NCBI GenBank assembly: GCA_016789865.1
Contig: JAEUPC010000209.1
Coordinates: 1-36,805, forward strand
Length of the DNA: 36,805 nucleotides
From: Rubrivivax sp.
Lineage (GTDB): Bacteria; Pseudomonadota; Gammaproteobacteria; Burkholderiales; Burkholderiaceae_C
Direction: 5' to 3'
Below are positions 1-7,566 of this stretch, one piece after another. The position numbers and the translations under genes were made by a program. The notes beneath the pieces are model-generated. The model made no database searches. It was not told the origin of the DNA and saw only the letters and a list, made by a program, of their open reading frames with translations. How positions within the stretch are numbered: the first letter of the stretch is position 1; every line of letters starts with the position of its first letter.

Positions 1-729
1 GATGGCGCGCTGCTCGGTGGCATCGAACGGCGGCCGGCCGGCGATCAGGTGATACAGCACCGCGCTCAGCGAGTAGATGTCGGCGCGGCAGTCCACGGCG
101 TCGCCGTCCAGCTGCTCGGGCGACATGTAGGCCAGCGACCCGACGCGGTGCACCTGCGTGTTGTCGGCGCCACTGTTGAACACGCTGCCGAAGTCGGTGA
201 TCTTCAGGTCAACCAGTTGATCGCCGACGAGCTGGGCCAGCACGTTGGCGGGCTTCACGTCGCGGTGGATCAGGCCCTGGCGCCAGCAGTAATTCAGCGC
301 CATCGCGCACTTGAAGCCCACCTCGATCACCTGGGCCAGCGGCAGCAGCGCGTCGGCGCGGCAGAAGCGCCGCAGCGTCACCCCGGGCACGTACTCCATC
401 ACCAGGTAGGGCAGCTCGTCGTCGTCCACCGCGTCGAGGATCTGCACCACGTTGGGGTGGTGCAGCTGCCCGACCAGCGCCGCCTCGGCGGCGAAGAAGC
501 GGCGCTGGAAGTGCGCCTCGCGCGCGTCGACCAGCGAGGATCGTCGCACCCGCTTGATGGCCACGTCGTGGCCACGGAAGGGGTCGGAGGCGAGGAAGAC
601 CTCGCTGGTGGCGCCTTCGCCGAGCTTGGCCTTGACCGGGTACTTGCCGATGCGCGCCGGCAGCGGTTCACCCGGTTCGCCGCGCGCGGCGGCGGCTGCC
701 AGGTCGGGGGCGGGAGGGCGTGCGGTCAT
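1..729 (-). CDS. Serine/threonine protein kinase, N-terminal part (3' end outside window)
   Basis: This is a Hanks-type protein kinase that would phosphorylate Ser/Thr on partner proteins in the cytoplasm. Reading down from an ATG at 729 gives 243 codons with no stop before the window edge. Visible motifs are a glycine-rich loop GEGATSEV (about 38-45), VAIK with catalytic K59, HRDVKPAN (155-162), DFG (179-181), and the activation-segment end SPEQ (203-206), followed by the helix F region DIYSLSAVLYHL. All catalytic residues are present, so the part seen looks active. The remaining C-lobe and any C-terminal sensor domain lie off the left edge. It is divergent from argS with a 208-base gap. Its kinase domain differs from the two kinases at the right end, so it is not a recent copy of them. 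The substrate cannot be told from sequence. Confidence 0.9.
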   Translation of the reverse strand, partial: MTARPPAPDLAAAAARGEPGEPLPARIGKYPVKAKLGEGATSEVFLASDPFRGHDVAIKRVRRSSLVDAREAHFQRRFFAAEAALVGQLHHPNVVQILDAVDDDELPYLVMEYVPGVTLRRFCRADALLPLAQVIEVGFKCAMALNYCWRQGLIHRDVKPANVLAQLVGDQLVDLKITDFGSVFNSGADNTQVHRVGSLAYMSPEQLDGDAVDCRADIYSLSAVLYHLIAGRPPFDATEQRAI

Positions 730-857
730 GGAAGGCGCGGTCGGCCGCCATCGTCGGTGATGGCACGGCTGCCCAATCGAGGAACAGCGCTGCCAACCGG
801 GCGCTACTTCGCGCCGTGGCGGTGTGCGGCCCCTTCTGTGGGCGCTTGTGCCGCAGC

Positions 858-912
858 CTGCGGCCCGGGCAGCCTCGGCAGGCCGATCCGGCCTGCGCCC
901 CGGGGGCCGCAG
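858..912. repeat. Nested palindrome (REP-like) upstream of argS
   Basis: An outer 8-bp perfect inverted repeat (858-865 with 905-912, CTGCGGCC/GGCCGCAG) encloses an inner 7-bp one (878-884 with 890-896, GCAGGCC/GGCCTGC, 5-nt loop). It sits between the divergent kinase and argS and ends 25 bases before the argS ATG. The nested form resembles repetitive extragenic palindromes. Whether other copies exist in the genome cannot be seen here. Confidence 0.55.
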
Positions 913-924
913 AAGGGGGCCCCG

Positions 925-930
925 TAGAAT
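925..930 (+). promoter_or_regulatory. Candidate -10 box of argS (leaderless start)
   Basis: TAGAAT lies exactly 7 nt before the argS ATG, in a very GC-rich setting. The same spacing occurs at ruvB. With a -10 there, transcription would begin at or next to the ATG, and there is no Shine-Dalgarno sequence before this start. I see no good -35 match, so this rests on the -10 alone. Confidence 0.4.
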
Positions 931-937
931 TCGGGCC

Positions 938-2761
938 ATGATTCAGGCCAAGCAGGAGTTGCTGCGCGCACTGCAGGGAGTTCTTGCTGACCTGGCCCGT
1001 GGCGCCGGCGTGGCGCCGCCGGTGGCCGCCTTCGAGTCGCCCAAGCAGGCCGCGCACGGCGACTTCGCCATCACCGCCGCGATGCAGCTGGCACGCAGCC
1101 TGAAGAAGAACCCGCGCGAGCTCGCCGGCGCCCTGGTCACGGCCCTCGAAGCGGACCCGGCCTTCCGCCGCTGGGTGAGTGGGCTCGAGATCGCGGGGCC
1201 CGGCTTCGTCAACCTGCGCCTGGCGCCGGCCGCCCGGCAGGCCGTGGTGCGCGAGGTGCTCTCGGCCGGCGGACTCTATGGTCACAAGCCCCGTGTCACG
1301 CCGGCCGCCCCGGCCGCTGCAGGCTCGGCTCCGGCAAATGGCGCCGCCGCCGGCGCATCGAAGGTGATGGTCGAGTTCGTCTCGGCCAACCCGACCGGCC
1401 CGCTGCACGTCGGCCATGGGCGCAATGCCGCGCTCGGCGATTGCATCTGCAATCTGCTGGAGGCGCAGGCCCACGAGGTGCACCGCGAGTTCTATTACAA
1501 CGACGCCGGGGTGCAGATCCACACGCTGGCCGTCTCCACGCAGTGCCGGTTGAAAGGCCTGAAGCCCGGCGACGCCGGCTGGCCCGAGCAGGCCTACCAA
1601 GGCGAGTACATCGCCGACATCGCCGCCGACTTCAAGGCGCGCAAGACGGTGCGCGCCGACGACCGCCAGTTCACCGCCAGCGGCGACCCCGACGACTTCG
1701 AGGGCATCAAGCAGTTCGCGGTCGCTTACCTGCGCCACGAACAGGACCTCGACCTGCAGGCCTTCGGCGTGCGCTTCGACCACTACTACCTGGAAAGCAG
1801 CCTGTACGACGACGGGCGCGTGGACGCCACCGTGCGGCGCCTGGTGGCCTCGGGAAAGACCTACGAGAAGGACGGCGCGCTGTGGCTGCGCACCACCGAC
1901 TACGGTGACGACAAGGACCGCGTGATGCGCAAGTCGGTGCCGGCCGGCAGCGACCCGGCGGGCGCCGACGGCGCCTACACCTACTTCGTGCCCGATGTGG
2001 CCTATCACGTGGCGAAGTTCGAACGCGGATTCACCAAGGTCATCAACGTGCAGGGCACCGATCACCACGGCACCGTGGCGCGCGTGCGTGCCGGGCTGCA
2101 GGCGGTGGGCGCGGGCATCCCGGCCGGCTACCCCGACTACGTGCTCTACAAGATGATCACGGTGATGAAGGGCGGCCAGGAGGTCAAGATCTCCAAGCGC
2201 GCCGGCGGCTACGTGACGCTGCGCGACCTGATCGACTGGACCAGCCGCGACGCGGTGCGCTTTTTCCTGGCCAGCCGCAAGAGCGACACCGAATTCACCT
2301 TCGACATCGATCTGGCGCTGGCCACCAACCTGGACAACCCGGTCTACTACGTGCAGTACGCGCACGCGCGCATCTGCTCGGTGCTGGCGCAGTACCCCGG
2401 GTCGCAGCAGCCGGCGGACCTGGCCGAGGCCGACCTGTCGCGGCTGAACGCGCCCAGCGAGGTTGCGCTGATGCTCAAGCTGGCGCAGTTCCCAGAGATG
2501 CTGGAGCGCGCGGCTGCCGAGTTCGCGCCGCACGACGTGGCGTTCTATCTGCGCGAACTGGCCGCCTGCTTCCACACCTACTACGACAGCGAGCGCTTCC
2601 TGGTGGACGACGCGGCGCTGGCACGTGCGCGCATCGCGCTGCTGGCCGCGACGGCGGCCGTGCTGAAGAGCGCGTTGGCGGTGCTGGGCGTGTCGGCGCC
2701 GGCCGCCATGCAGCGCGAGGCCGCCTTGGCCGGCCGCACGCCGGCCGAGGCCGGGATCTGA
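938..2761 (+). CDS. argS: Arginyl-tRNA synthetase (class I)
   Basis: ArgS charges tRNA-Arg with arginine in the cytoplasm for translation. The protein is 607 aa, slightly longer than the usual 560-590. The N-terminal additional domain is followed by the class I signature HVGHGRNA (157-164, the HIGH motif) in the context [23 protein letters not shown] at 417-423 stands for the KMSKS loop, which is often degenerate in ArgS, and a C-terminal anticodon-binding DALR domain follows. An Ala/Gly-rich insert at about 120-140, just before the HIGH region, explains much of the extra length. The ATG at 938 is preferred because the conserved N-terminal domain begins right after it. The open frame continues upstream, but that part has no family resemblance. 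A SPOR-domain gene follows 3 bases after the stop, so the two are probably cotranscribed. Confidence 0.97.
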   Translation: MIQAKQELLRALQGVLADLARGAGVAPPVAAFESPKQAAHGDFAITAAMQLARSLKKNPRELAGALVTALEADPAFRRWVSGLEIAGPGFVNLRLAPAARQAVVREVLSAGGLYGHKPRVTPAAPAAAGSAPANGAAAGASKVMVEFVSANPTGPLHVGHGRNAALGDCICNLLEAQAHEVHREFYYNDAGVQIHTLAVSTQCRLKGLKPGDAGWPEQAYQGEYIADIAADFKARKTVRADDRQFTASGDPDDFEGIKQFAVAYLRHEQDLDLQAFGVRFDHYYLESSLYDDGRVDATVRRLVASGKTYEKDGALWLRTTDYGDDKDRVMRKSVPAGSDPAGADGAYTYFVPDVAYHVAKFERGFTKVINVQGTDHHGTVARVRAGLQAVGAGIPAGYPDYVLYKMITVMKGGQEVKISKRAGGYVTLRDLIDWTSRDAVRFFLASRKSDTEFTFDIDLALATNLDNPVYYVQYAHARICSVLAQYPGSQQPADLAEADLSRLNAPSEVALMLKLAQFPEMLERAAAEFAPHDVAFYLRELAACFHTYYDSERFLVDDAALARARIALLAATAAVLKSALAVLGVSAPAAMQREAALAGRTPAEAGI

Positions 2762-2764
2762 GGG

Positions 2765-3472
2765 ATGAACATGCAGCGTGGCAGTTTCGCCATCGGCGTC
2801 GTGGTCGGGCTGCTGTCCGGCCTGGTGCTGGCCCTGGCCGTGGCCCTGTATATCGCCAAGGTGCCGGTGCCCTTCGTCAACAAGGTGCCCGGCCGTACCG
2901 CAGAGCAGGACAGCGCGGAGGCCGAGCGCAACCGCAGCTGGGACCCCAACGCGCCGCTGGGCGGCCGCGCGGCGGGCCGGCCCGCGGCCGCCGGCGGCGG
3001 CGTGGCGGCACCGGGGCCGACGGCGGCCACGCCCCCAGGCGCGCCTCCGGCGCCGGCCCCAGCCGCCGCGGTGGCGGGGGGCGCCGCCGCGGCACCGGCC
3101 AGTGCGCCGGCGCGCGGTGCGTCCGCAGCGGCAGCGGCCACGCGCGACCCAGCGGCCATTCTCTCGGGCGCCGCGGCGCCGGCCCCCGCCACGGCTTCTG
3201 TGCCGCCGCGGTCCACCGCCGCCGGGGGTGAGCCGTTCGTCTTCTTCGTGCAGGCCGGGGCCTACACCCGCAGCGAAGATGCCGAACAACAACGTGCCCG
3301 ATTGGGCCTCATGGGCCACACCGCCCAGATCAGCGAGCGAGAGCAGGCCGGCCGCGTGGTCTATCGCGTGCGCGTCGGCCCCTTCCGCACCCGTGACGAT
3401 GCCGATGGCCTGCTGGCCAAGCTGCAGGCGGCTTCGGTGGAAGCGCAGATCGTGCGCGTCGAGCGGCCCTGA
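2765..3472 (+). CDS. SPOR-domain membrane protein (FtsN-like)
   Basis: This is a bitopic inner-membrane protein with a periplasmic SPOR domain. Known SPOR domains bind denuded septal peptidoglycan, so a role at the division site is likely but inferred. The 235-aa product has one transmembrane segment at about 10-29 (GVVVGLLSGLVLALAVALYIA), a long low-complexity Ala/Pro/Gly linker (about 60-155), and a C-terminal SPOR domain (156-235) starting FVFFVQAGAYTRSEDAE. The layout matches FtsN and its relatives. An in-frame ATG at 2771 has GAGG 7 nt upstream and may be the true start, shortening the protein by two residues. It sits 3 bases after argS and before dsbA, a common order in Burkholderiales. 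Confidence 0.9.
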   Translation: MNMQRGSFAIGVVVGLLSGLVLALAVALYIAKVPVPFVNKVPGRTAEQDSAEAERNRSWDPNAPLGGRAAGRPAAAGGGVAAPGPTAATPPGAPPAPAPAAAVAGGAAAAPASAPARGASAAAAATRDPAAILSGAAAPAPATASVPPRSTAAGGEPFVFFVQAGAYTRSEDAEQQRARLGLMGHTAQISEREQAGRVVYRVRVGPFRTRDDADGLLAKLQAASVEAQIVRVERP

Positions 3473-3502
3473 CGCGGCGGCCCGGGTCGGCCGGCTGCCC
3501 CG

Positions 3503-3573
3503 CCCGCCTGCGCCCTCGGACAACACCCCGATCGCCGGCGCAAGGCTGTCGAGACCGGCATCACGCAGGCGGG
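3503..3573. repeat. 10-bp inverted repeat in the dsbA leader
   Basis: CCCGCCTGCG at 3503-3512 is exactly complementary to CGCAGGCGGG at 3564-3573, with 51 bases between. It lies in the 158-base gap between the SPOR gene and dsbA. The long spacer makes it a weak terminator candidate. It could instead fold the dsbA leader or be a repetitive element. Confidence 0.4.
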
Positions 3574-3630
3574 AACTGCCGCAGCGGCACCGTATCCACA
3601 CCAGACACCACACCACCGAAAGGAAACCCG

Positions 3631-4281
3631 ATGTCCCACCGGCGTGAGTTCTCCCGCCAGGCCTTGGCCGCCGCCGCCGCGCTGGCCGCGCCGCAGTGGC
3701 TGCTGGCCCAAGGCGGCCCGGTCGAGGGCCAGCATTACGTGCGCCTGAACAATCCCGCACCCACCAGCCTGCCGGCCGGCAAGAAGATCGAGGTGGTGGA
3801 GTTCTTCTGGTACGGCTGCCCGCACTGCAACACCTTCGAGCCGCTGCTGGACAGCTGGGTCAAGCGGCTGGCGCCGGATGTCTCCTTCCGCCGCGTGCAT
3901 GTGGGCTTCGGGCCGCAGCACCAGATTCACCAGAAGCTGCACTACGCGCTGGAGGAGCTGGGCCTGCTGGAAACGATGCACCGCAAGGTCTTCGCCGCCA
4001 TGCACGCCCCCGCGAATCGCCGCCAGCTCATCTCCGACGCCGACATCGCCGCCTTCGCCAAGGACAGCGGGGCCGACGGCGACAAGGTGGTGGCGGCGAT
4101 GAAGTCGTTCGGCGTCAACACGAAGGCCTCACGGGCGCGCCAGCTCAGTGAGGCCTACAAGATCGACGGCGTGCCGGCGCTGGGCGTGCAGGGGCGCTAC
4201 TACACCTCGGGCAGCCTGGCCGGTTCGCTCGAGCGCATGGTGGCGGTGGCCGACTTCCTCATCGCGCGCTCACGCGGCTGA
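3631..4281 (+). CDS. dsbA: Thiol:disulfide interchange protein DsbA
   Basis: This is a periplasmic oxidase that introduces disulfide bonds into exported proteins and is re-oxidised by DsbB. The 216-aa precursor has a signal peptide (n-region SHRREFSRQ, hydrophobic Ala/Leu core to about 26). The mature protein carries the active-site CPHC motif at 63-66 within FFWYGCPHCNTFEP and the cis-proline at V181-P182 (DGVPALGV). Length and CPHC dipeptide fit the DsbA family. A strong ribosome binding site, AAAGGAAA, lies 6-7 nt before the ATG. Type IV pilins and PilY1, encoded later in the window, contain Cys pairs that are plausible substrates, but that link is inference. A GC hairpin follows the stop. 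Confidence 0.96.
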   Translation: MSHRREFSRQALAAAAALAAPQWLLAQGGPVEGQHYVRLNNPAPTSLPAGKKIEVVEFFWYGCPHCNTFEPLLDSWVKRLAPDVSFRRVHVGFGPQHQIHQKLHYALEELGLLETMHRKVFAAMHAPANRRQLISDADIAAFAKDSGADGDKVVAAMKSFGVNTKASRARQLSEAYKIDGVPALGVQGRYYTSGSLAGSLERMVAVADFLIARSRG

Positions 4282-4290
4282 GACGCCGGC

Positions 4291-4324
4291 GCGGCCGGGC
4301 ATGCCGTGAGCAAAGCCCGGCCGC
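4291..4324. terminator. GC-rich hairpin after dsbA
   Basis: A perfect 10-bp stem, GCGGCCGGGC (4291-4300) with GCCCGGCCGC (4315-4324), encloses a 14-nt loop and starts 10 bases after the dsbA stop. No T-run follows, so it is either a weak intrinsic terminator, an mRNA 3'-end stabiliser or a repetitive palindrome. It separates the argS-SPOR-dsbA group from lptA. Confidence 0.5.
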
Positions 4325-4363
4325 TGCGACGCTGCGTCAGGCGCGGCTGAGGGCTGCCGCGAA

Positions 4364-4369
4364 TAGAAT
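4364..4369 (+). promoter_or_regulatory. Candidate -10 box of lptA
   Basis: TAGAAT lies 3 nt before the first ATG (4373) and 24 nt before the second (4394). If used, transcription would start near 4376, inside the first candidate start codon region, which favours the second ATG. There is no convincing -35. Confidence 0.3.
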
Positions 4370-4393
4370 GGCATGCAACTTGCGTGCCATCTG

Positions 4394-5092
4394 ATGTCTG
4401 CCCCTGCCCCGATCGAAGAGACACCTCTGCGCGACCTGGCACGACGGGTCGCTCCTTTCGCCCGCCGGCTGCTGGCCGGTGCCCTGGCGGCGGGCTTGAT
4501 GGCCGCCGCGTTTGCCGAGCGGGCCGACCGCACCAAGCCGATGGTGGTGGAAGCCGACCGGCCGGGCACCGTCGACTTGCAGCGGCAGGTGGTGGTGTTC
4601 AACGGCAACGTCGTCATCTCGCAGGGCACGATGGTGCTGCGGGCCGACCGCATCGAGATGCGCGAGATGCCCGACGGCTTTCGCGCCGCCAGCGCCCTGG
4701 GCGCGCCGGGCCGGCAGGCCACCTGGCGCCAGAAGCGCGACGGCACCGGCGATGAAGTCGTCGAGGGCCTGGCTGACCGCATCGAGTTCGACGGCAAGGC
4801 CGACACGCTGCGCTTCGTCGGCAACGGTGCGGTGCGGCGGCTGCGCGGCGGCGTGGTGGCCGACGAGATCACCGGCGCGGTGATCGTCTGGGACAACCTG
4901 GCCGAGGTCTTCCGCGTCGAGGGCGGCTCGCCGACGGCGGCCAACCCCACGGGCCGCGTGCGCGTGGTGCTCAGCCCGCGTGCCGAATCTGCCCCGGGCG
5001 CAGCGGCCGACGCCCGCGCCACCCCCGGGCCATCGGCGGCTTCGGCCGCCCCGCTGACCCCCAGCCGCGGCTTGGGCGGGGAACGCCGGTGA
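4394..5092 (+). CDS. lptA: Lipopolysaccharide transport periplasmic protein LptA
   Basis: LptA forms the periplasmic bridge that carries LPS from LptBFGC to LptDE. The 232-aa product has an N-terminal hydrophobic signal region (about 27-41, ending AFA) and an OstA/LptA-type beta-jellyroll. The latter is visible in [24 protein letters not shown], in [37 protein letters not shown], and in [20 protein letters not shown]. The tail from about 205 is low-complexity. An upstream in-frame ATG at 4373 would add seven residues. I prefer 4394 because a -10-like box sits directly before 4373. lptB overlaps the stop by 4 bases (GTGA), so they are translationally coupled. The usual upstream lptC and kdsC are not here; dsbA is. 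Confidence 0.9.
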   Translation: MSAPAPIEETPLRDLARRVAPFARRLLAGALAAGLMAAAFAERADRTKPMVVEADRPGTVDLQRQVVVFNGNVVISQGTMVLRADRIEMREMPDGFRAASALGAPGRQATWRQKRDGTGDEVVEGLADRIEFDGKADTLRFVGNGAVRRLRGGVVADEITGAVIVWDNLAEVFRVEGGSPTAANPTGRVRVVLSPRAESAPGAAADARATPGPSAASAAPLTPSRGLGGERR

Positions 5093-5886
5093 GCGCCGCC
5101 GGCCTGCCGGCGGCCGACCTGCCGACCGGCCCGGCGCCTGCGCGCCCCAGCCGGCTCGAAGCCGAGCACCTGCAGAAGAGCTACGGCGCGCGCCAGGTGG
5201 TGAAGGACGTGCACCTGGCGGTAGCCGCCGGCGAGGTGGTAGGCCTGCTCGGGCCCAACGGCGCCGGCAAGACCACGACTTTCTACATGGTGGTCGGGCT
5301 CGTGCGTGCCGATGACGGTGTCATCCGCATCGACGGCAGACCCGTGCAGACGTTGCCCATCCACCAACGCTCGCGGCTCGGCCTGTCCTACCTGCCGCAG
5401 GAGGCGTCGATCTTCCGCAAGCTGACGGTGGCCGAGAACATCCGCGCCGTGCTCGAACTGCAGCGCGGTGCCGACGGCCGAGCGCTGCCGCCGCGGCACA
5501 TCGACGCACTGCTCGAACGGCTGCTGGCCGACCTGGCCATCGAGAAGCTGCGCGACTCGCCGGCGCCGGCGCTTTCCGGCGGCGAGCGGCGCCGCGTCGA
5601 GATCGCGCGGGCCCTGGCCACGCAGCCGCGCTTCATCCTGCTGGACGAGCCGTTCGCCGGCGTCGACCCGATCGCCGTGATCGAGATCCAGCGCATCATC
5701 GGTTTCCTGCGCGCGCGCGGCATCGGCGTGCTCATCACCGACCACAACGTGCGCGAGACGCTGGGCATCTGCGACCGCGCCTACATCATCAGCGAAGGCA
5801 GCGTGCTGGCCGAAGGCACGCCGGCCGAGATCGTGGCCAACGCCGAAGTGCGCAAGGTCTATCTCGGCGAACACTTCCGCATGTGA
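5089..5886 (+). CDS. lptB: LPS export ABC transporter ATPase LptB
   Basis: LptB is the cytoplasmic ATPase that powers LPS extraction by LptFG. The 265-aa protein starts at GTG 5089, overlapping the lptA stop. It contains Walker A GPNGAGKT (55-62), the Q-loop LPQE (102-105), signature LSGGE (162-166), Walker B FILLDEP (182-188), D-loop GVDP and H-loop H219 (ITDHNV). The motif [18 protein letters not shown] and the end region [18 protein letters not shown] are typical of LptB. About 20 extra N-terminal residues precede the ATPase fold compared with the usual 240 aa. The order lptA-lptB-rpoN is the classic proteobacterial arrangement. Confidence 0.96.
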   Translation: MSAAGLPAADLPTGPAPARPSRLEAEHLQKSYGARQVVKDVHLAVAAGEVVGLLGPNGAGKTTTFYMVVGLVRADDGVIRIDGRPVQTLPIHQRSRLGLSYLPQEASIFRKLTVAENIRAVLELQRGADGRALPPRHIDALLERLLADLAIEKLRDSPAPALSGGERRRVEIARALATQPRFILLDEPFAGVDPIAVIEIQRIIGFLRARGIGVLITDHNVRETLGICDRAYIISEGSVLAEGTPAEIVANAEVRKVYLGEHFRM

Positions 5887-6009
5887 CATGGCGAGCGCAG
5901 GCTTGTCGCTTCGCGCCTTGGCTACCCTGCTGCGGCCCCTCCCGGGGCGGCAAGGCGGACCGCGGGGCACTCCCAAAGGGCCCGGCGGCGGGCTGCCGAG
6001 GCGCACGCC
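5887..6009. other. Gap between lptB and rpoN with GC palindromes
   Basis: These 123 bases hold no gene. They contain a short hairpin (GCCCC-TCCC-GGGGC) and other GC-rich dyads. The text resembles the palindrome-rich spacer upstream of argS (both have TGCGGCCCC), suggesting a family of extragenic elements. That is an impression from two copies only. Confidence 0.35.
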
Positions 6010-7566
6010 ATGAAGCCGACGCTGCAGGTCCGCCTGTCGCAGCACCTGGCGCTGACGCCGCAGCTGCAGCAGTCGATCCGCCTGTTGCAGCTGTCGACGC
6101 TGGAGCTGCACCAGGAAGTCGAGCAGATGCTCGAGCAGAACCCCTTTCTCGATGTCGAGGAGGAGGAAGGCGCGAGTCCGTTCGAGACGCCGCTGGAGCG
6201 CGCACCGATGGACGCCAGACCAGCGGACCGCGACGAGCCCTTCGACGGCCGCGGCGAGCCTGCCGAGGGCGCCGACAGCGCGGGCGGCGCCGACGGCCTG
6301 GCCGAGATGCGCGCCGAGGACTTCGGCACCCCGGGTCGCGACGACTGGGAGAACGGCACCGAGGGCGACGATTTCGACGGCATCGGCGAGACACCGCGGT
6401 CGCGCACCACTGCAGACGGCGATGACGACTCCGAGATGCACGAGCGCCGCGGCGCCGGCACCACGCTGGCCGAGCATCTGCGACGCCAGGTGGCCGCCAT
6501 GCGCCTCACCCCCGAGGACCGCGCCGTGCTGCTGGCCCTGATCGATTCGCTGGACGGCGACGGCTACCTCGCCGACCCGCTGGAGGAGATCGAGGCCCGC
6601 CTCCAGCAGATCGAGGGCGTGGAGCCGGGCAGCGATGCCGCCGACGTGCTGCACGACCGCGCGCGGTGCGCGCTGCGCTGGCTGCAGAGCCTGGAGCCCG
6701 CCGGTGTGGGCGCGCGCGACCTCGGCGAGTGCCTGGCGCTGCAGTTGAGGCACCACGCGAAGAGCCCCGCGCGCACGCTGGCCCTGCGCATCGCGCAGAA
6801 CTACCTCGAGCTGCTGGCCAAGCGCGACTTCCGCCGCCTGATGTCCCTCACCAGCGCCAGCGAGGAGCTCGTGCGCCAGGCGCAGGCGCTCATCGTGGCC
6901 TGCGAGCCCAAGCCCGGCCGGCCGTTCGCCGACGCCGAGTCGAACGTCATCGTGCCCGACGTCGTCGTGCGCAAGTCCGGCCGCGGGCTGGCCGTCACGC
7001 TGAACCCGGACGTGATGCCCCGGCTGCGCATCAACGACCTGTACGCCCAGGCCGCCAAGGCACAGCGCGGCGCCAACGGCAACCCGGGGCTGAGCGCGCG
7101 GCTGCAGGAGGCGCGCTGGTTCGTGAAGAACGTGCAGCAGCGCTTCGACACCATCCTGCGCGTCAGCCGCGCCATCGTCGAGCGGCAGCGCGCGTTCTTC
7201 ACCCATGGCGCCATCGCGATGAAGCCGCTGGTGCTGCGCGAGATCGCCGACGAACTCGGCCTGCACGAGAGCACGATCTCGCGCGTCACCACCGCCAAGT
7301 ACATGGCCACGCCGCAGGGAACGTTCGAGCTGAAGTACTTCTTCGGCAGTTCGCTCAACACCGATGCCGGCGGCAACGCGAGTTCGACCGCGGTGCGCGC
7401 GCTGATCCAGCGCTTCGTCGCCGCCGAGGATGCCGGCAAACCGCTGTCGGACAGCCAGATCAGCCAGATGCTCGAAGAGCAGGGCATCCAGGTGGCGCGG
7501 CGCACCGTGGCCAAGTACCGCGAGGCGCTGAAGATCGCGCCGGCGGCGATGCGAAAGACGCTGTGA
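6010..7566 (+). CDS. rpoN: RNA polymerase sigma-54 factor RpoN
   Basis: Sigma-54 directs RNA polymerase to GG-N10-GC promoters and needs AAA+ activators. The 518-aa protein has the Gln/Leu-rich region I at the N-terminus (HLALTPQLQQSIRLLQLS), with the LEQNPFLD motif at about 38-45. An acidic region II (about 50-150, rich in D/E/G) follows, then the core-binding domain, the helix-turn-helix region (about 400-430, EIADELGLHESTISRVTTAKY), and the RpoN box ARRTVAKYRE at 496-505. All hallmark parts are intact. Unlike many proteobacteria, the next gene is not hpf or ptsN but a methyltransferase overlapping by 4 bases. A sigma-54-like element is seen before the pilus operon in this window. Confidence 0.97.
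   Translation: MKPTLQVRLSQHLALTPQLQQSIRLLQLSTLELHQEVEQMLEQNPFLDVEEEEGASPFETPLERAPMDARPADRDEPFDGRGEPAEGADSAGGADGLAEMRAEDFGTPGRDDWENGTEGDDFDGIGETPRSRTTADGDDDSEMHERRGAGTTLAEHLRRQVAAMRLTPEDRAVLLALIDSLDGDGYLADPLEEIEARLQQIEGVEPGSDAADVLHDRARCALRWLQSLEPAGVGARDLGECLALQLRHHAKSPARTLALRIAQNYLELLAKRDFRRLMSLTSASEELVRQAQALIVACEPKPGRPFADAESNVIVPDVVVRKSGRGLAVTLNPDVMPRLRINDLYAQAAKAQRGANGNPGLSARLQEARWFVKNVQQRFDTILRVSRAIVERQRAFFTHGAIAMKPLVLREIADELGLHESTISRVTTAKYMATPQGTFELKYFFGSSLNTDAGGNASSTAVRALIQRFVAAEDAGKPLSDSQISQMLEEQGIQVARRTVAKYREALKIAPAAMRKTL

Noticed and set aside
668-3760. A 1030-codon open frame on the minus strand opposite argS, the SPOR gene and dsbA
   Set aside because: It is a by-product of high GC. 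It reads as Arg/Gly/His-rich low-complexity protein, while the opposite strand encodes well-conserved families.
4270-7266. A 998-codon minus-strand open frame across lptA-lptB-rpoN
   Set aside because: It is antisense to three textbook genes, has no recognisable domain and is explained by codon bias.
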